Shown one piece after another: positions 32,258 through 33,210 of a stretch of 33,210 nucleotides of DNA (position 1 is its first letter; the number at the start of each line of letters is the position of its first letter). The position numbers and the translations under genes were made by a program. This DNA comes from Actinomycetota bacterium. GTDB lineage: Bacteria; Actinomycetota; Thermoleophilia; UBA2241. The DNA is taken from contig JAAZAR010000072.1 in NCBI GenBank assembly GCA_012514235.1, positions 1 to 33,210 of the forward strand. Reading direction: 5' to 3'. The notes under the pieces are model-generated. The model was not told the DNA's origin and did no database searches. It was given only the letters and a program-made list of their open reading frames with translations.

Positions 32258-33210
32258 ATGAGCAGGCACTACTGGCAGGCCTGTGACCGCGGAGCCGGCT
32301 TCAGCTTCGTGGAGTTGCTGGTCACCATCATCATCGCCGGCATCGCGTTCGCGGCGATGGTCCCCGTGTTCGTCCAGGCGCAGCAAGCCACAGCTGGGGA
32401 CAAGGCGAGATCTGTCGCCCTTCAGGTCGCCCAAGACCGCGTGGAGAAGCTGCGGCAGCTTGACTTCGAGCTCATCACACCTGAGAACCTGAGCGACAAC
32501 AACTTCTACTTCGGCGAGTTCGGGACCACCTGGACGGAGGAGACGGAGAACGGAGAAAGGGTCTTCAACGTCTCCTACGACGTCACTGAGTCTCCCGTGT
32601 CCGATATCGATTCCCGCATCGCCTACAAGGTGGTCACTGTGACGGTGAGCTGGGACGGTCCACCGTATCCGCACAAGGACGCCGTCCTGACGACCATGAT
32701 CTACCGTCAGTACTCAGGGCCGGCGCTGATCGACTTCACTGTGGCCGACAGCAACCTCACCCTGAGCAATCCGCTGGACCCGTCGTCCGAACAGCTCATC
32801 GTCAACTCTCCGGTGAATCTGCAGGCGATCGTCAACTCTGCGGACCTCGACTCGATGCGCCCCCGGACTGTCGGGGCGACGACGAGGGCGGGCAGAGTCG
32901 ATTTCACCGTCACGTCCAACACAGGTACGACGTACCCCACCATTTCTGTTCCGTTCACAGCCGGCAATGTGTTCAACGCGCAGTGGACGGTGCCGGGTAT
33001 GGCGGGCGCGGGGGGCGGCTACTACACGTTCAAGGCCATCGCCTACACTGCCATCGGATCCCCCGGCAACTCCTGGCAGCTCATCTACAGGATCGAGACT
33101 GGGCCACCGTCTCCGGTCACAGCCGTCAGCGGGTCCGCGGGCCTTACCTCTGCGACCCTTACATGGGACGCCTCCACGACCGGGGATGTCGATCACTATC
33201 TCGTGAAGAG
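32258..33210 (+). CDS. Large pilin-like protein with FN3-type domain, partial
   Basis: The frame is open from ATG 32258 to the window edge (317 codons), so the C-terminus is missing. It has a prepilin motif, AGFSFVELLVTIIIAGIAF (residues ~13-31), with Gly at cleavage, Glu5, and QDRVEKLRQLDF after it, closely matching the pilin at 28662. The globular part ends in DAVLTTMIYRQYS near 155. Residues from ~156 form an Ig/FN3-like beta region, and the last segment (PPSPVTAVSGSAGLTSATLTW, DHYLVKR) is the start of a fibronectin type III domain. ATG 32258 lies 8 nt after CCGGAGGCAG. The added FN3 part suggests a surface adhesin carried on the pilus. Confidence 0.85.
   Translation, partial: MSRHYWQACDRGAGFSFVELLVTIIIAGIAFAAMVPVFVQAQQATAGDKARSVALQVAQDRVEKLRQLDFELITPENLSDNNFYFGEFGTTWTEETENGERVFNVSYDVTESPVSDIDSRIAYKVVTVTVSWDGPPYPHKDAVLTTMIYRQYSGPALIDFTVADSNLTLSNPLDPSSEQLIVNSPVNLQAIVNSADLDSMRPRTVGATTRAGRVDFTVTSNTGTTYPTISVPFTAGNVFNAQWTVPGMAGAGGGYYTFKAIAYTAIGSPGNSWQLIYRIETGPPSPVTAVSGSAGLTSATLTWDASTTGDVDHYLVK

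Overview
The window is GC-rich DNA with SD-led and apparently leaderless genes, TANNNT-type -10 boxes, a UPF0182 (COG1615) membrane protein and an FrhB/FpoF-like iron-sulfur protein. This fits an uncultured, probably anaerobic or microaerobic member of the Actinobacteriota. That assignment is inference; there is no rRNA or tRNA gene in the window to fix it. Of the roughly 17 complete genes, all end in TGA except one in TAA; none ends in TAG.

Region 1 (1-3530): a trimethylamine methyltransferase (MttB) gene on the minus strand runs off the left edge. It carries an in-frame TAG at codon 328, exactly where pyrrolysine sits in MttB, and the reading frame stays open with typical MttB C-terminal sequence to the window edge. 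Next to it are a hemerythrin-like protein and an F420 hydrogenase beta-subunit-like Fe-S protein.

Region 2 (3659-12953): four non-pyrrolysine MttB-superfamily paralogs in an alternating A1-B1-A2-B2 order, then a lysine 2,3-aminomutase and a RACo/RamA-type reductive activator of corrinoid proteins. No corrinoid protein is visible, so it must lie elsewhere.

Region 3 (12950-18912): six consecutive EamA/DMT-type transporters, mostly joined by 4-bp stop/start overlaps and in two places by tiny bridging ORFs.

Region 4 (19121-21539): a possible leader peptide, a class-III aminotransferase and a BKACE (beta-keto acid cleavage) enzyme, closed by a strong terminator. Regions 1-4 read as a catabolic island for quaternary amines or betaines. 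My working hypothesis is a route in which an N-methylated lysine or a related betaine is mutated, transaminated, cleaved by BKACE and demethylated by corrinoid methyltransferases. This is inference.

Region 5 (21695-27808): a large four-GAF/GGDEF protein with a degenerate HD-GYP-like tail, and a UPF0182 membrane protein.

Region 6 (27881-33210): a type IV pilin-like locus with a deleted pilin pseudogene, three intact pilin-like or PilX-like genes and a fourth pilin with an FN3-like domain that runs off the right edge. Two copies of a three-hairpin RNA element follow pilin genes here; their conserved loop is complementary to the ribosome binding site of the last pilin.
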